A stretch of 18,166 bases of DNA from Pseudomonadota bacterium (lineage in GTDB: Bacteria > BMS3Abin14). Of this stretch, positions 8,550 to 15,580 are shown in pieces. Each line of letters begins with the position of its first letter. The stretch's first letter is position 1. The notes under the pieces were generated by a model. The model was not told the origin of the DNA, made no database searches, and worked only from the letters and a program-made list of their open reading frames with translations. Both the position numbers and the translations under genes were made by a program. The DNA is taken from positions 1 to 18,166 of the forward strand of contig QIFJ01000184.1 of NCBI GenBank assembly GCA_003229755.1. Direction: 5' to 3'.

Positions 8550-8645
8550 ATTCATAAGGCCTGGGTTTTGGTGAATCACGAAGCGAAGCTAAAAGGGGGT
8601 TGCGAAGGCGTGTGATTACACCCAAAAACCAGGCCTTATATGAAT
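8550..8645. repeat. 96-bp imperfect inverted repeat between btuD and btuC
   Basis: The left arm (8550-8579) begins ATTCATAAGGCCTGG and the right arm (8610-8645) ends CCAGGCCTTATATGAAT. They pair over about 30 bp with a few 1-2 nt bulges, through to AATCAC/GTGATT, leaving a loop of about 30 nt. The structure would form a strong hairpin in the operon mRNA. It has no T-run, so it looks more like a small inserted palindromic element or an mRNA processing/stability structure than a terminator. Confidence 0.85.
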
Positions 8646-8668
8646 ATATCCAGCTGAGGTTCCGGAGT

Positions 8669-9457
8669 TTATGCTCTACCGGGTACAACATAAGGTTTTC
8701 CAGTAACCGGGTGGTCGGCCATAATAAAATTCCTCTCGAAAATATTTTTCAGGACCTTTCTGTCCATTATCTCCCCCGGCGAACCCCAGAAGGCCACCTT
8801 CCCGTCCTTTAAGGCAAGGACACGGTCGCATTCAAGGGCAGCGATATTTATATCGTGGGTAACCGAAATGATTGTTACACCCGACTCTTCATTCAGCCGG
8901 GAAAGGGTACTCATAATATCATCAGCGTGCCTGGGATCGAGAAAGGTTGTCGGTTCATCCAGAAGCAGGGTTTGTGCTCCCTGGGCAAGTGCTGCCGCGA
9001 TGAAAACCTTCTGACGTTCACCGCCGCTGAGTGTTTCCAGGTGGCGGTCAACAAACTCCAGCGTACCAGTGACCCGCATTGCTTCAATTGCCTCCTCCCT
9101 GTCGTTTTCCTTGATCGAGGAGAATGGGCTCAGGTGCGGATACCTGCCCATCAACACGAACTCCCCTGCCGTAAAGGCAACGGGCCCCGTCTCAGCCTGG
9201 GGTACATAGCTTATCTGTATGGCAAGTTCCTTTCTTGAAAAGGCCTCAAGAGGTTTTCCGTTAAGAGTTATCTTTCCATCTCCTTCGGAATATATGCCAA
9301 CAAGACACTTCAGAAGAGTCGTTTTTCCCGCGCCATTGGGCCCAATAATGGACAGATATTCCCCCGCCGTTACATCGAAGTTGAGATCCTGGAGTATCTG
9401 AGCCCTGCCGATGGAGAAGCTGTAATCCTGAACCGAAAACAGTGCTGTGGTTTTCAC
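8669..9457 (-). CDS. btuD: Vitamin B12 ABC transporter ATP-binding protein BtuD
   Basis: ATPase subunit (262 residues) that powers the BtuC permease from the cytoplasmic face. All ABC motifs are intact: Walker A GPNGAGKTT (39-47), Q-loop in SYVPQ (Gln87), signature LSGGERQ (143-149), Walker B LLLDEP (164-169) and the switch His201 in SVTHD. The start is a GTG at 9457, whose GTGA overlaps the btuF stop by four bases, with GGGAGG just upstream. The frame stays open further upstream inside btuF but has no conserved residues there. The overlap implies translational coupling with btuF. Confidence 0.94.
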   Translation of the reverse strand: MKTTALFSVQDYSFSIGRAQILQDLNFDVTAGEYLSIIGPNGAGKTTLLKCLVGIYSEGDGKITLNGKPLEAFSRKELAIQISYVPQAETGPVAFTAGEFVLMGRYPHLSPFSSIKENDREEAIEAMRVTGTLEFVDRHLETLSGGERQKVFIAAALAQGAQTLLLDEPTTFLDPRHADDIMSTLSRLNEESGVTIISVTHDINIAALECDRVLALKDGKVAFWGSPGEIMDRKVLKNIFERNFIMADHPVTGKPYVVPGRA

Positions 9458-10398
9458 ATAGCCTCCCAGTCGATCTCCGGATGAAGGACCTTTGCCATCT
9501 TCTCCAGCAGAAGAATAAACCTGGGTCCTGGGACCACAACGAAATCCTCCACAAATATGTGCAAACGTTCTTTCTCTATAGCGTCCACCGATGAGAAGGA
9601 ACGCCACCTTTCGGCTATCTGTTCCACACTCTTTGCCTCTTTCACATCGGGCAGCATCTCAACAATAACTTCAGGGTTCAATCTGACTACGCCCTCAATC
9701 GACAGGGCCGGAAATTTCAGTGTTTTGTCCTGATATGCGTTCTCACCACCGGCCAGTGTGATCAATTCATCGTAGAAGCCGTCCCTGCCGGAGATGTAAA
9801 CATTTCCTATGCTTCCCTTCTCCATGCCCCTGCCTATGGCAACCATCACCCGCGGTCTGCTTTTTCCTTTCGTTGCCGCCAAGACCCTCTCTATCCTTTT
9901 TTCCAGTTCGGCAACCAGCTCAGCTGCCGTGTCCTGGACTTCCAGCACTTTACCGATAGCTCTTATTGAATCGATTATCCCACCAATTGAGCTGTGGTCT
10001 ACGGACATAACCTGGATACCAAGGCCGGAAAGGTAGGCCCCTGGTTCACCGTGTTCAGCAAGAAGGATCACGAGGTCCGGTCCCGCTGCGAGAACAGCTT
10101 CGTAATTGATATCGAAGTAGCCTCCAACCTTTTCTATGTCCGCAGTCTCCTGCGGGAAGTCGCCATACCGGGTGATCCCCACCACCCTTTCCCCCGCACC
10201 CAGAGAGAACAGGACTTCGGTTATTGAAGGGGCAAGGGAGACGATCCGTTTATAGGTGAAATTTCCATCTTCTGTCTTAATGGATGTCTTTTCTGCAGGA
10301 GGAGATGTACTGCCCTTCTCCGGCAGAAAAGCACTTGCGTAAAAGCCGGCCGCCAGGAACAGGGCAACGAGCGCATAGAGTGTAAATTTAAAGCGCAT
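9454..10398 (-). CDS. btuF: Periplasmic vitamin B12-binding protein BtuF
   Basis: Substrate-binding protein of 314 residues that delivers ligand to BtuCD. A single N-terminal hydrophobic segment (about 6-24, LYALVALFLAAGFYASAF) is a signal peptide or membrane anchor; no lipobox Cys is seen. The mature part has the type III binding-protein pattern KRIVSLAPSITEVLFSLGAGERVVGIT and later FPALSIEGVVRLNPEVIVE, typical of BtuF/FecB-like proteins. The ATG at 10398 has a GAGGTGG ribosome site that lies against the tonB stop, 10 bp upstream. An open frame extends to 10587 but is inside tonB and unconserved. The operon and riboswitch point to B12 rather than a siderophore. Confidence 0.92.
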   Translation of the reverse strand: MRFKFTLYALVALFLAAGFYASAFLPEKGSTSPPAEKTSIKTEDGNFTYKRIVSLAPSITEVLFSLGAGERVVGITRYGDFPQETADIEKVGGYFDINYEAVLAAGPDLVILLAEHGEPGAYLSGLGIQVMSVDHSSIGGIIDSIRAIGKVLEVQDTAAELVAELEKRIERVLAATKGKSRPRVMVAIGRGMEKGSIGNVYISGRDGFYDELITLAGGENAYQDKTLKFPALSIEGVVRLNPEVIVEMLPDVKEAKSVEQIAERWRSFSSVDAIEKERLHIFVEDFVVVPGPRFILLLEKMAKVLHPEIDWEAM

Positions 10399-10408
10399 GG
10401 CCGCCACC

Positions 10409-11257
10409 TCAGTCCTGCAGCCTGAAGCTGAAGGCGATCTTCCTGGTGCTGTTAACGGGGAGACCTTTTTCCGCTGCCGGTCGGAACACTGCTGACCTGA
10501 GCGATCTGCTGGCAGCTTTATCCAGACGCGGGTGTCCGCTGGACTGGACCACTGAGATCCCCCCCACAGTGCCGTCAGAATAGACAAGGAAGGAAAGGGT
10601 CACCCTTCCATCCTCTCCCTTCCTGCGTGAGGCGATGGGATAATCAGGTCTGGGCAGATTGATCGTTGTCGGTGGAATGTACATGAGGCCCGCGTTGGCT
10701 TCACTTCCCTGGCCCAGATTGTCTGCCGGCAGGCTGTCTCCTGCGTAAGCGGTGACGGCTGTTGGTTCCGGGTTGTGGGATTCAAGATTGGAGATTGGAA
10801 ATTGGAAATTGGAAATTGGAGAATCGAGATTCGAAATTTGAGATTTGAGATTGGAGATTGGAGGGTCGAAATTCGAAATTTGAGATTGGAGATTGGAAAT
10901 TGGAGGGTCATTAGCTGAGATTCGGGATTCGGAATGAAGGTCTTGAGGTGTATCACCACTGATCTTGGATCTTGGATCTTGGACTTTAGACTTTACTTCG
11001 ATGTTGTTGAACGTTGAAAGTTGAACGTTGAAAGTTGAAGGTTGAGAGTTAAGCGCTATTTCTTTGCTCCCGGATTCTGCATTCTGAATCACGGATCTTG
11101 GACCTTGGATCTTGGACCTTGGACCTGGTTCGCGCACCAACGAAATATACATCACTTCCACTTCGCCCGGACCGCCGCCGTGGATCCCTGTTCCGGCAAC
11201 GAACAGAATTAAGATCGCCGCGTGCAGGATAATTGAAAAACCTATTGGCGCTTTCAT
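10409..11257 (-). CDS. tonB: TonB energy-transducing protein with a heptanucleotide-repeat-encoded linker
   Basis: 282 residues. An N-terminal membrane anchor (about 6-23, GFSIILHAAILILFVAG) is followed by a long low-complexity region (about 44-165) and a C-terminal TonB domain (about 195-282) with PDYPIASRRKGEDGRV, a YSDGTVG turn and AVFRPA. TonB couples the proton motive force, via ExbBD, to outer-membrane receptors. The linker is unusual. In place of the normal Pro-Lys/Pro-Glu rod it has ISN triplets at residues 120, 127, 134, 141, 148 and 155, STF at 74 and 81, and PRS at 46 and 53, all exactly 7 residues apart, because the DNA is an array of 7-bp units. The ATG at 11257 begins the family-like N-terminus; a GTG at 11317 would read through an upstream heptamer array. 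No exbB or exbD is in the window. Its place between btuB and btuF suggests a TonB dedicated to this receptor. Confidence 0.9.
   Translation of the reverse strand: MKAPIGFSIILHAAILILFVAGTGIHGGGPGEVEVMYISLVREPGPRSKIQGPRSVIQNAESGSKEIALNSQPSTFNVQLSTFNNIEVKSKVQDPRSKISGDTPQDLHSESRISANDPPISNLQSQISNFDPPISNLKSQISNLDSPISNFQFPISNLESHNPEPTAVTAYAGDSLPADNLGQGSEANAGLMYIPPTTINLPRPDYPIASRRKGEDGRVTLSFLVYSDGTVGGISVVQSSGHPRLDKAASRSLRSAVFRPAAEKGLPVNSTRKIAFSFRLQD
10787..10933. repeat. Heptanucleotide array of 17 good and 4 degenerate units within tonB
   Basis: Twenty-one consecutive 7-bp units stay in phase with no indel: ATTGGAG/ATTGGAA with variants ATTTGAG, ATTCGAA and GGTCGAA, degenerating after 10905. On the coding strand they yield the ISN-x4 seven-residue periodicity of the TonB linker (residues about 109-157). 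Confidence 0.95.
10961..11128. repeat. Three further heptanucleotide arrays within tonB
   Basis: 10961-10995 has five units (GATCTTG x3, GACTTTA x2). 11006-11047 has six units (GTTGAAC/GTTGAAA types). 11073-11128 has eight units, degenerate first, then GATCTTG and GACCTTG alternating. The unit sequences differ but the period is always 7 bp. They encode residues about 44-99 of TonB, including the paired PRS and STF motifs. Confidence 0.93.
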
Positions 11258-11266
11258 CCCGCCCGG

Positions 11267-11600
11267 CCAGCCAATGGCTGGTGTTTCTAGTTTCTGGTTT
11301 CTAGTTTCTAGTGACACACATACTCCGATACGCCACCAGCCTTCGGCTGGAGTTTCTAGTTTCTGATTTCTGGTTTCTAGCTACAGTAATTCACCCTCTC
11401 CTAACCTCTCGGGCCAGCTTTCGGCTGGTGTCCCAGGACCCAGGTTACAGCAATATCCCCCTCTCCTCGGTCCTCTCCCACCAGGGGAGAGGAGGTTACT
11501 AATTACCAATTACCAATCACTAATCACCAGCTATTAACCACGTTGGACATTGGACGTTGAACCAAACAAAGCGCCCTTCGCACTACGCCCTTCGCCCTGC
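11267..11600. repeat. Repeat-filled intergenic region between btuB and tonB
   Basis: This 347-bp gap (11258-11604) holds no gene. A 15-bp hairpin of the form CCAGC(C)..GGCTGG occurs at 11267-11281, 11336-11350 and 11414-11428. The first two are followed at 2 bp by four-unit TTTCTAG/TTTCTGG arrays (11284-11311, 11353-11380), the third by two CCCAGG-type heptamers (11432-11445). Downstream are a hairpin with 9-bp arms (11471-11493), ACTAATT/ACCAATC heptamers (11498-11525), ACGTTGG-type heptamers (11540-11560) and GCCCTTC-type heptamers (11573-11600). No promoter or T-tailed terminator was recognised, so btuB and tonB may still be co-transcribed. Confidence 0.88.
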
Positions 11601-11604
11601 CTTA

Positions 11605-13494
11605 CTATAATTCGGCCTTCAAGCCCACATACCCCGATATTCCGGCCGTCCCATATCCCAGGACCTCTTCGTAATCTTCATCAAACAGATTTTCTATTCT
11701 GCCGGTAAGTGTGATCTTCTCCCCCAGTTCCACCGTGGCAGACGCGTTCACAAGTGTGTACGGCGCCAGCTCTACCCTGGATGCGGGAAAGGTTGAGAAA
11801 TCAAAATCATCCCTTTCGCCAATGTAGACCACCTCCAGGTCCACGTTCCCGGAACTATCAAAGTTACGGCTCAACTCAAAAGCCGCTTTATTGTCCGGGC
11901 GCCTGACAAGAGGCTGGCCTGCATCATCCTCGGTCTTAGTGAGGGTATAGTTAAAAGCGAGTTTAAGGTTGTCGGCCGGCCTGAAAGAAGTCATAAACTC
12001 AACACCCTCTGTCCTGACAGCACCGAGATTTTTGTAGGTTGACGCCGCCGAATCGAAATCGATCAAATTGTCAAAATCATTGAAAAAATATGTAACTCCA
12101 AGGTCGACCGCGCCTCCGGCAATTTCCTGGTCGAATCCGGCTTCCCATCCCCGGCTCCTTTCCGGGTCCAGCGTCGGGTCACCGTATGAGGAAAAGAGCT
12201 GGAAAAGCGTCGGAGCCTTAAAGCCCGTTCCGTAAGCTGCCCTGAATTTTGTGCCCGAATCGGCAAGTGTGTATACGGGGGCCAGGCTGTATGTCGTCTC
12301 GTCCCCAAAGCTGCTATGATCGTCTGTCCTCAAACCTAAGGATACGTGCAGGCGGTCATTAATATCCACCTGTTCCAGGATAAAAGCGGCTGTTGTCCTT
12401 GCCGTCTTTTCGGCAAGTGTGCTGGTCCTGCCGTTTTCCTCTTCGGTCTCGAGACCGAAGAGGAATGTGTTTTTAATAGAAAGATAAAATGTGTTCACCC
12501 AGTCCACTTTCAGAAGATCACCCGCGAATGTATCGTTCCAGACATTAAAATCGAAGGCATCGTCGGGATCGTTTCTGTCAAGGCGGTCGTGCCGGGCTAC
12601 GGAGAAACCCAAAGCCTGCTCCCAACCGCCGCCATCTGAAATCAACTGTCCTTCCACGCGAAAAAAAACCTGTTCCGATTTAGAAAAGTAATCCAGGTCA
12701 TCCGACGGCAGCCCGGTGGCGAAATCGAAATCATCCTGTTCAACCCTCGCATCCTGCAGCCGCAGCACCAGATCAACTTCCAAGCCTTCCGACAAGGATA
12801 ACCCGGCTGTCGCGGAAAGAGACGTATTTTTATAGGCATCCTCCTCGCTGTTTCCCCTGTTTTCAGAAGCTGCGGAAATACCGTCCGAATCGAACCTGGA
12901 CACAGCAAGAGAATAGTATCCATTTTCGTTGCCGCCGATTAACCCAAATCTGGTCCGTAACGAACGGAACGAACCGGTTTCAACGGAAATCGAAGCACGC
13001 GGTTTCCCTTCGCCCCGTTTTGTAACGATCTTTATCACACCAGCCATGGCGTCCGAACCGTAAAGAGTCCCCGCAGGACCCCTGAGAATCTCGATCCGTT
13101 CAATGTTGTCGACTGAAAGGTGTGCAAAGTTAAAGGATCGGCCAGGAGTTATCGGATCGTTCACTTCGATCCCGTCAATTAATACAAGGGCGTCTTCGGA
13201 TTTGGACCCTCGAATAAAGACTGAAGAGGGCTGTCCGACACCGCCGTTTTGGACGACACCCAGACCCGGCACCGTCCTGAGCAGTTCGTAGACAGTGTTT
13301 ACATTTTTCCTTTGTATCTCTTCAGATGTAATTACTGTTACTGAGGCTGCAGTCTCCGTGATGGTTGTCCTGATCCGGGTTGCCGTCACAACTACTTCCG
13401 CTACCTCCTCAACGACACTGTCCTGGGCAAAAGATACGCCATTGTAAGCCAGGAACAGGAGTGCAAGGGGTAAAACAATATAGACCTTTCTCAC
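11605..13494 (-). CDS. btuB: TonB-dependent outer-membrane vitamin B12 receptor BtuB
   Basis: 629-residue outer-membrane receptor for cobalamin. The signal peptide is about 23 residues (hydrophobic 5-19, SFA before the predicted cut). A TonB-box-like VVVTA stands at 34-38, the plug domain spans about 45-160 (ITSEEIQRKNVNTVYELLRTVPG, SVFIRGSKSEDALVLIDGIEVND, ERIEILRGPAGTLYGSDAMAGVIKI), and the rest is a beta-barrel ending ENLFDEDYEEVLGYGTAG. The last residues are KAEL, without the common terminal aromatic. I take the GTG at 13494, preceded by a purine-rich GGAAGGAAAGAG site and starting the signal peptide; an in-frame ATG at 13563 lies on the terminator palindrome. The cobalamin riboswitch upstream makes B12 (or another cobamide) the likely substrate. 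Confidence 0.95.
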   Translation of the reverse strand: MRKVYIVLPLALLFLAYNGVSFAQDSVVEEVAEVVVTATRIRTTITETAASVTVITSEEIQRKNVNTVYELLRTVPGLGVVQNGGVGQPSSVFIRGSKSEDALVLIDGIEVNDPITPGRSFNFAHLSVDNIERIEILRGPAGTLYGSDAMAGVIKIVTKRGEGKPRASISVETGSFRSLRTRFGLIGGNENGYYSLAVSRFDSDGISAASENRGNSEEDAYKNTSLSATAGLSLSEGLEVDLVLRLQDARVEQDDFDFATGLPSDDLDYFSKSEQVFFRVEGQLISDGGGWEQALGFSVARHDRLDRNDPDDAFDFNVWNDTFAGDLLKVDWVNTFYLSIKNTFLFGLETEEENGRTSTLAEKTARTTAAFILEQVDINDRLHVSLGLRTDDHSSFGDETTYSLAPVYTLADSGTKFRAAYGTGFKAPTLFQLFSSYGDPTLDPERSRGWEAGFDQEIAGGAVDLGVTYFFNDFDNLIDFDSAASTYKNLGAVRTEGVEFMTSFRPADNLKLAFNYTLTKTEDDAGQPLVRRPDNKAAFELSRNFDSSGNVDLEVVYIGERDDFDFSTFPASRVELAPYTLVNASATVELGEKITLTGRIENLFDEDYEEVLGYGTAGISGYVGLKAEL

Positions 13495-13519
13495 AATTCT
13501 CTTTCCTTCCCTTGCTTCG

Positions 13520-13558
13520 AAAATAAAAATCCCGGGTTTCGAATTCGAAACCCGGGAT
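13520..13558 (-). terminator. Perfect palindrome plus T-tract in the btuB leader (riboswitch expression platform)
   Basis: A 30-bp perfect palindrome (13529-13558, centred on GAATTC) with GC-rich ends (CCCGGG) is followed in the minus direction by a T-rich tract at 13520-13528. It sits between the cobalamin riboswitch and the btuB GTG, so it is the likely ligand-controlled intrinsic terminator. Its 5' arm (RNA UCCCGGGUUUCG) can alternatively pair with riboswitch core CGAAACGGGA (13669-13678) over 10 bp with a 2-nt bulge. Confidence 0.8.
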
Positions 13559-13579
13559 GCCATTTTTCATCCACTCAAC

Positions 13580-13617
13580 TGCCGGAACACCTCATACCAC
13601 GGAGGCTTTATCGGCAA
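13580..13617 (-). promoter_or_regulatory. Secondary hairpin between riboswitch and terminator
   Basis: Outer arms TGCCG/CGGCA and inner arms CCTC/GAGG can form a bulged stem directly after the riboswitch aptamer. It may be a linker or part of the switching structure; the sequence alone does not decide. Confidence 0.4.
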
Positions 13618-13621
13618 TGTT

Positions 13622-13771
13622 CGGTGGGCAGGTCTTCTGACTTCCGGATCGTCCTACTTACCGCGCCTTCCCGTTTCGCCAAAGGCGAAACAGTGGCTGC
13701 TTTTGCGGTTTTCGTTCCCGGTCACAGCGGCGGGTCCGCGACGGATTCGCACCGTCTTCCCTTTGCCCACT
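13622..13771 (-). promoter_or_regulatory. Cobalamin riboswitch (RF00174 type) controlling btuB
   Basis: On the minus strand the conserved elements appear in order: GGTGCGAATCCGTCGCGGAC, CGCTGTGACCGGGAA, GCCACTG, a TTTCGCC/GGCGAAA stem, CGGGAAGGCG, GACGATCCGGAAGTCAGAAG and ACCTGCCCAC. The closing helix pairs GTGGGCA (RNA 5' end, 13764-13770) with TGCCCAC (13624-13630). The core is complete with no missing element. Cobalamin binding would be expected to turn off the downstream btuB-tonB-btuFDC operon by favouring the terminator. Confidence 0.97.
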
Positions 13772-13777
13772 GAAAGC

Positions 13778-13807
13778 AGAATAGAATATCTTCGGTAGGG
13801 TTGTCAA
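13778..13807 (-). promoter_or_regulatory. Sigma-70 promoter of the B12 uptake operon
   Basis: On the minus strand a perfect TTGACA (13807-13802) and TATTCT (13783-13778, 4 of 6) are 18 bp apart. Initiation would fall near 13771, right at the 5' edge of the riboswitch, which supports the call. Confidence 0.6.
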
Positions 13808-13862
13808 GTTACAGGGGTCATGACATAGTCTGCTGCCCACAGCTGACCCGCAAATCCTATTT

Positions 13863-14591
13863 TCATTGATCCGCCCTTGAACTCGTTTCCCGCAGGAATA
13901 CAGCAATATCCGGATGATCTGTTACGATCCCGGAGACCATTTCATCGCCAAGAAGCTTCCGGATCATTTTCCTGTCATTAACCGTCCATACGAAAACCGG
14001 CCGGGTCTTCTTCCTGATCCTGTTCAGAAAGCCAAACTTGATGATCTTCCAATGCGGCAGGAGAAAATCCGCTTTACACCTCTTCTGCCTCCTGATGGGA
14101 GAAAGCACCGATTCGAAGGAGAGTCCGGGGCGTTTATACAGGGAAATATTCATCAGCAGACCGCACGTCAGGTCAGGACGGTTTTCTTTTATTATCCTGA
14201 TAGACGGCTCCTTAAAGGAAGTCATGACGAATTCATCCCTTTCCAGGTGATGAGCAGCCATATCTGCCACGTCAAGTTCGTAGCCCGTTTCCTTGAGTTC
14301 AAGGTCCAGTTTTATCTTTCCCTTAATATGCTGAAGTGTTTCCTCCAGCGCTGGAAGGATGTATCCACCCTCCAACGCCGCGGTGGAAGCCTCTGCAAAG
14401 GTAAGTTCCCTGACCAGCCTGTTTCCTACGTACTCATCGTGGTGGAGGACCAGGATTTCGTCCGCCGTCCTGCGGACATCTGTTTCAATCATGTCCGCAT
14501 TCATCTCGATGGCAATTCGAAATGCATCAATGGTGTTCTCGTGAGCGTAGGCTGAAGCGCCCCTGTGGGCTACTATTAATGTCTTTTTCAT
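13863..14591 (-). CDS. Glycerophosphodiester phosphodiesterase (GDPD/UgpQ family)
   Basis: Hydrolyses glycerophosphodiesters from phospholipid headgroups to glycerol-3-phosphate and an alcohol. The 242-residue frame has the GDPD catalytic elements: AHRGASAYAHENT with His9 and Arg10, IETDV with Glu36 and Asp38, the HHD with His51 and Asp52, LELK (Glu98, Lys100), and the C-terminal VFVWTVND and GIVTDHPD motifs that close the TIM barrel. No signal peptide is seen, so the enzyme is probably cytoplasmic. Its start codon overlaps the stop of the TPR gene by four bases (ATGA), indicating translational coupling. The stop lies about 55 bp upstream of the btu operon promoter. Confidence 0.93.
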   Translation of the reverse strand: MKKTLIVAHRGASAYAHENTIDAFRIAIEMNADMIETDVRRTADEILVLHHDEYVGNRLVRELTFAEASTAALEGGYILPALEETLQHIKGKIKLDLELKETGYELDVADMAAHHLERDEFVMTSFKEPSIRIIKENRPDLTCGLLMNISLYKRPGLSFESVLSPIRRQKRCKADFLLPHWKIIKFGFLNRIRKKTRPVFVWTVNDRKMIRKLLGDEMVSGIVTDHPDIAVFLRETSSRADQ

Positions 14592-15466
14592 TCTTCAGCT
14601 TGAGTTAACCGTTCATTAACCTGATCCAGGTACGATTTTATTTTTCCGTACAACTCCGGATGTTTTTCCTCCGTGAGGACTTTAAGGGACTGGTTGTATG
14701 CCTGTGCAGCCCGGGCCAGGAATTTTTCCTGTTCCTGAACCTCCGAAAATGAAAAAAAAGAGTTCCCGAGGTTGCTCAATATAACAGCGTGCTCCATGAG
14801 ATGCTTTTCGGGTTTGTAGATCTTGAGCGCTTCACCGTAGGCGCGCATGGCATGGATCAGGTTTTCCCTTTTATCAACTCTTTCCGCCAGTTCGCTTCTG
14901 GCTCTGCCAATGCTGACCTGGTTTCTGGCGTGCTTCTCAGGACTGTTCCCGGCAGTAAAGAATCCAAGAGATTCATCAAAAGCTTCAATGGCCTTTTCAA
15001 GATTCGCTTCCGAATCCATTATCTGTGATAGCCCGATATAGAGATTTCCCAGATTAGTCTGCATGCTCGCTGCCTGGTTGAGCGCGTTTGTCTGCCCGAA
15101 GGCCCTGAGGGCCAGCCTGTAAGCCGCTTCAGCCCTGTTGAAATCCTCCACATTCCCGTCTTTTGCGGCCAGCCTGTGATAGCAGTCCCCCCTGGTTTCC
15201 ATTGCCTTACCGTAAAAGTCCTGTTGAGAAACCATAGAGATCCTCAAAAGCATATTATCGATTATCTTTATGCCTTTCTCGACATCTCCCCCATCGACCG
15301 CTTCTTTTGCGCCTGCCATGGACTGGTTAAATTCATCCTGGGTGATCTTTTTTGTGCCCTTGGCCGTTCCGGCGCTCCCAATCTCCTTGAATTTTCTGTA
15401 CATCCTTAAAAGATTGATGAGGATGAAGATCGCAAATAGTCCTAAACCTATAACAAACGAGTTCAT
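14588..15466 (-). CDS. Membrane-anchored TPR-like protein of unknown function
   Basis: 292 residues. A single N-terminal transmembrane helix (about 4-20, FVIGLGLFAIFILINLL) is followed by a basic stretch (RMYRKFK), which places the bulk in the cytoplasm by the positive-inside rule. The remainder is helical with TPR-like spacing, for example DFNRAEAAYRLALRAFG, ANLEKAIEAFDESLGFF, HAMRAYGEALKIYKPEKH and RAAQAYNQSLKVLTEEKH. The ATG at 15466 is preceded by GGAG at a good distance; a GTG at 15517 would put 17 charged residues before the membrane helix. It overlaps the phosphodiesterase gene and follows the MFS gene by 114 bp. TPRs suggest a protein-interaction role; I do not recognise a specific family. 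Confidence 0.8.
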   Translation of the reverse strand: MNSFVIGLGLFAIFILINLLRMYRKFKEIGSAGTAKGTKKITQDEFNQSMAGAKEAVDGGDVEKGIKIIDNMLLRISMVSQQDFYGKAMETRGDCYHRLAAKDGNVEDFNRAEAAYRLALRAFGQTNALNQAASMQTNLGNLYIGLSQIMDSEANLEKAIEAFDESLGFFTAGNSPEKHARNQVSIGRARSELAERVDKRENLIHAMRAYGEALKIYKPEKHLMEHAVILSNLGNSFFSFSEVQEQEKFLARAAQAYNQSLKVLTEEKHPELYGKIKSYLDQVNERLTQAEE

Positions 15467-15580
15467 CTGTAACTCCGTCCGGAATATTTCTCCTCGGCAA
15501 AGATGTCGAGGGAGCACATCTGGTGGTTTTTCACCCCGCTAGCGCTTAATGCTGATACTAACATCTAATTCCCAATTTTG

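Noticed and set aside
10787..10933. Possible CRISPR array
   Set aside because: Units are 7 bp with no spacers and lie in phase inside a coding frame; there are no cas genes.
13495..13563. ATG at 13563 as the btuB start
   Set aside because: The added 23 residues would be encoded by the terminator palindrome and T-tract; the GTG at 13494 has a ribosome site and begins a proper signal peptide.
13914..14555. Plus-strand open frame of 213 codons
   Set aside because: It mirrors the phosphodiesterase gene and has no recognisable motif.
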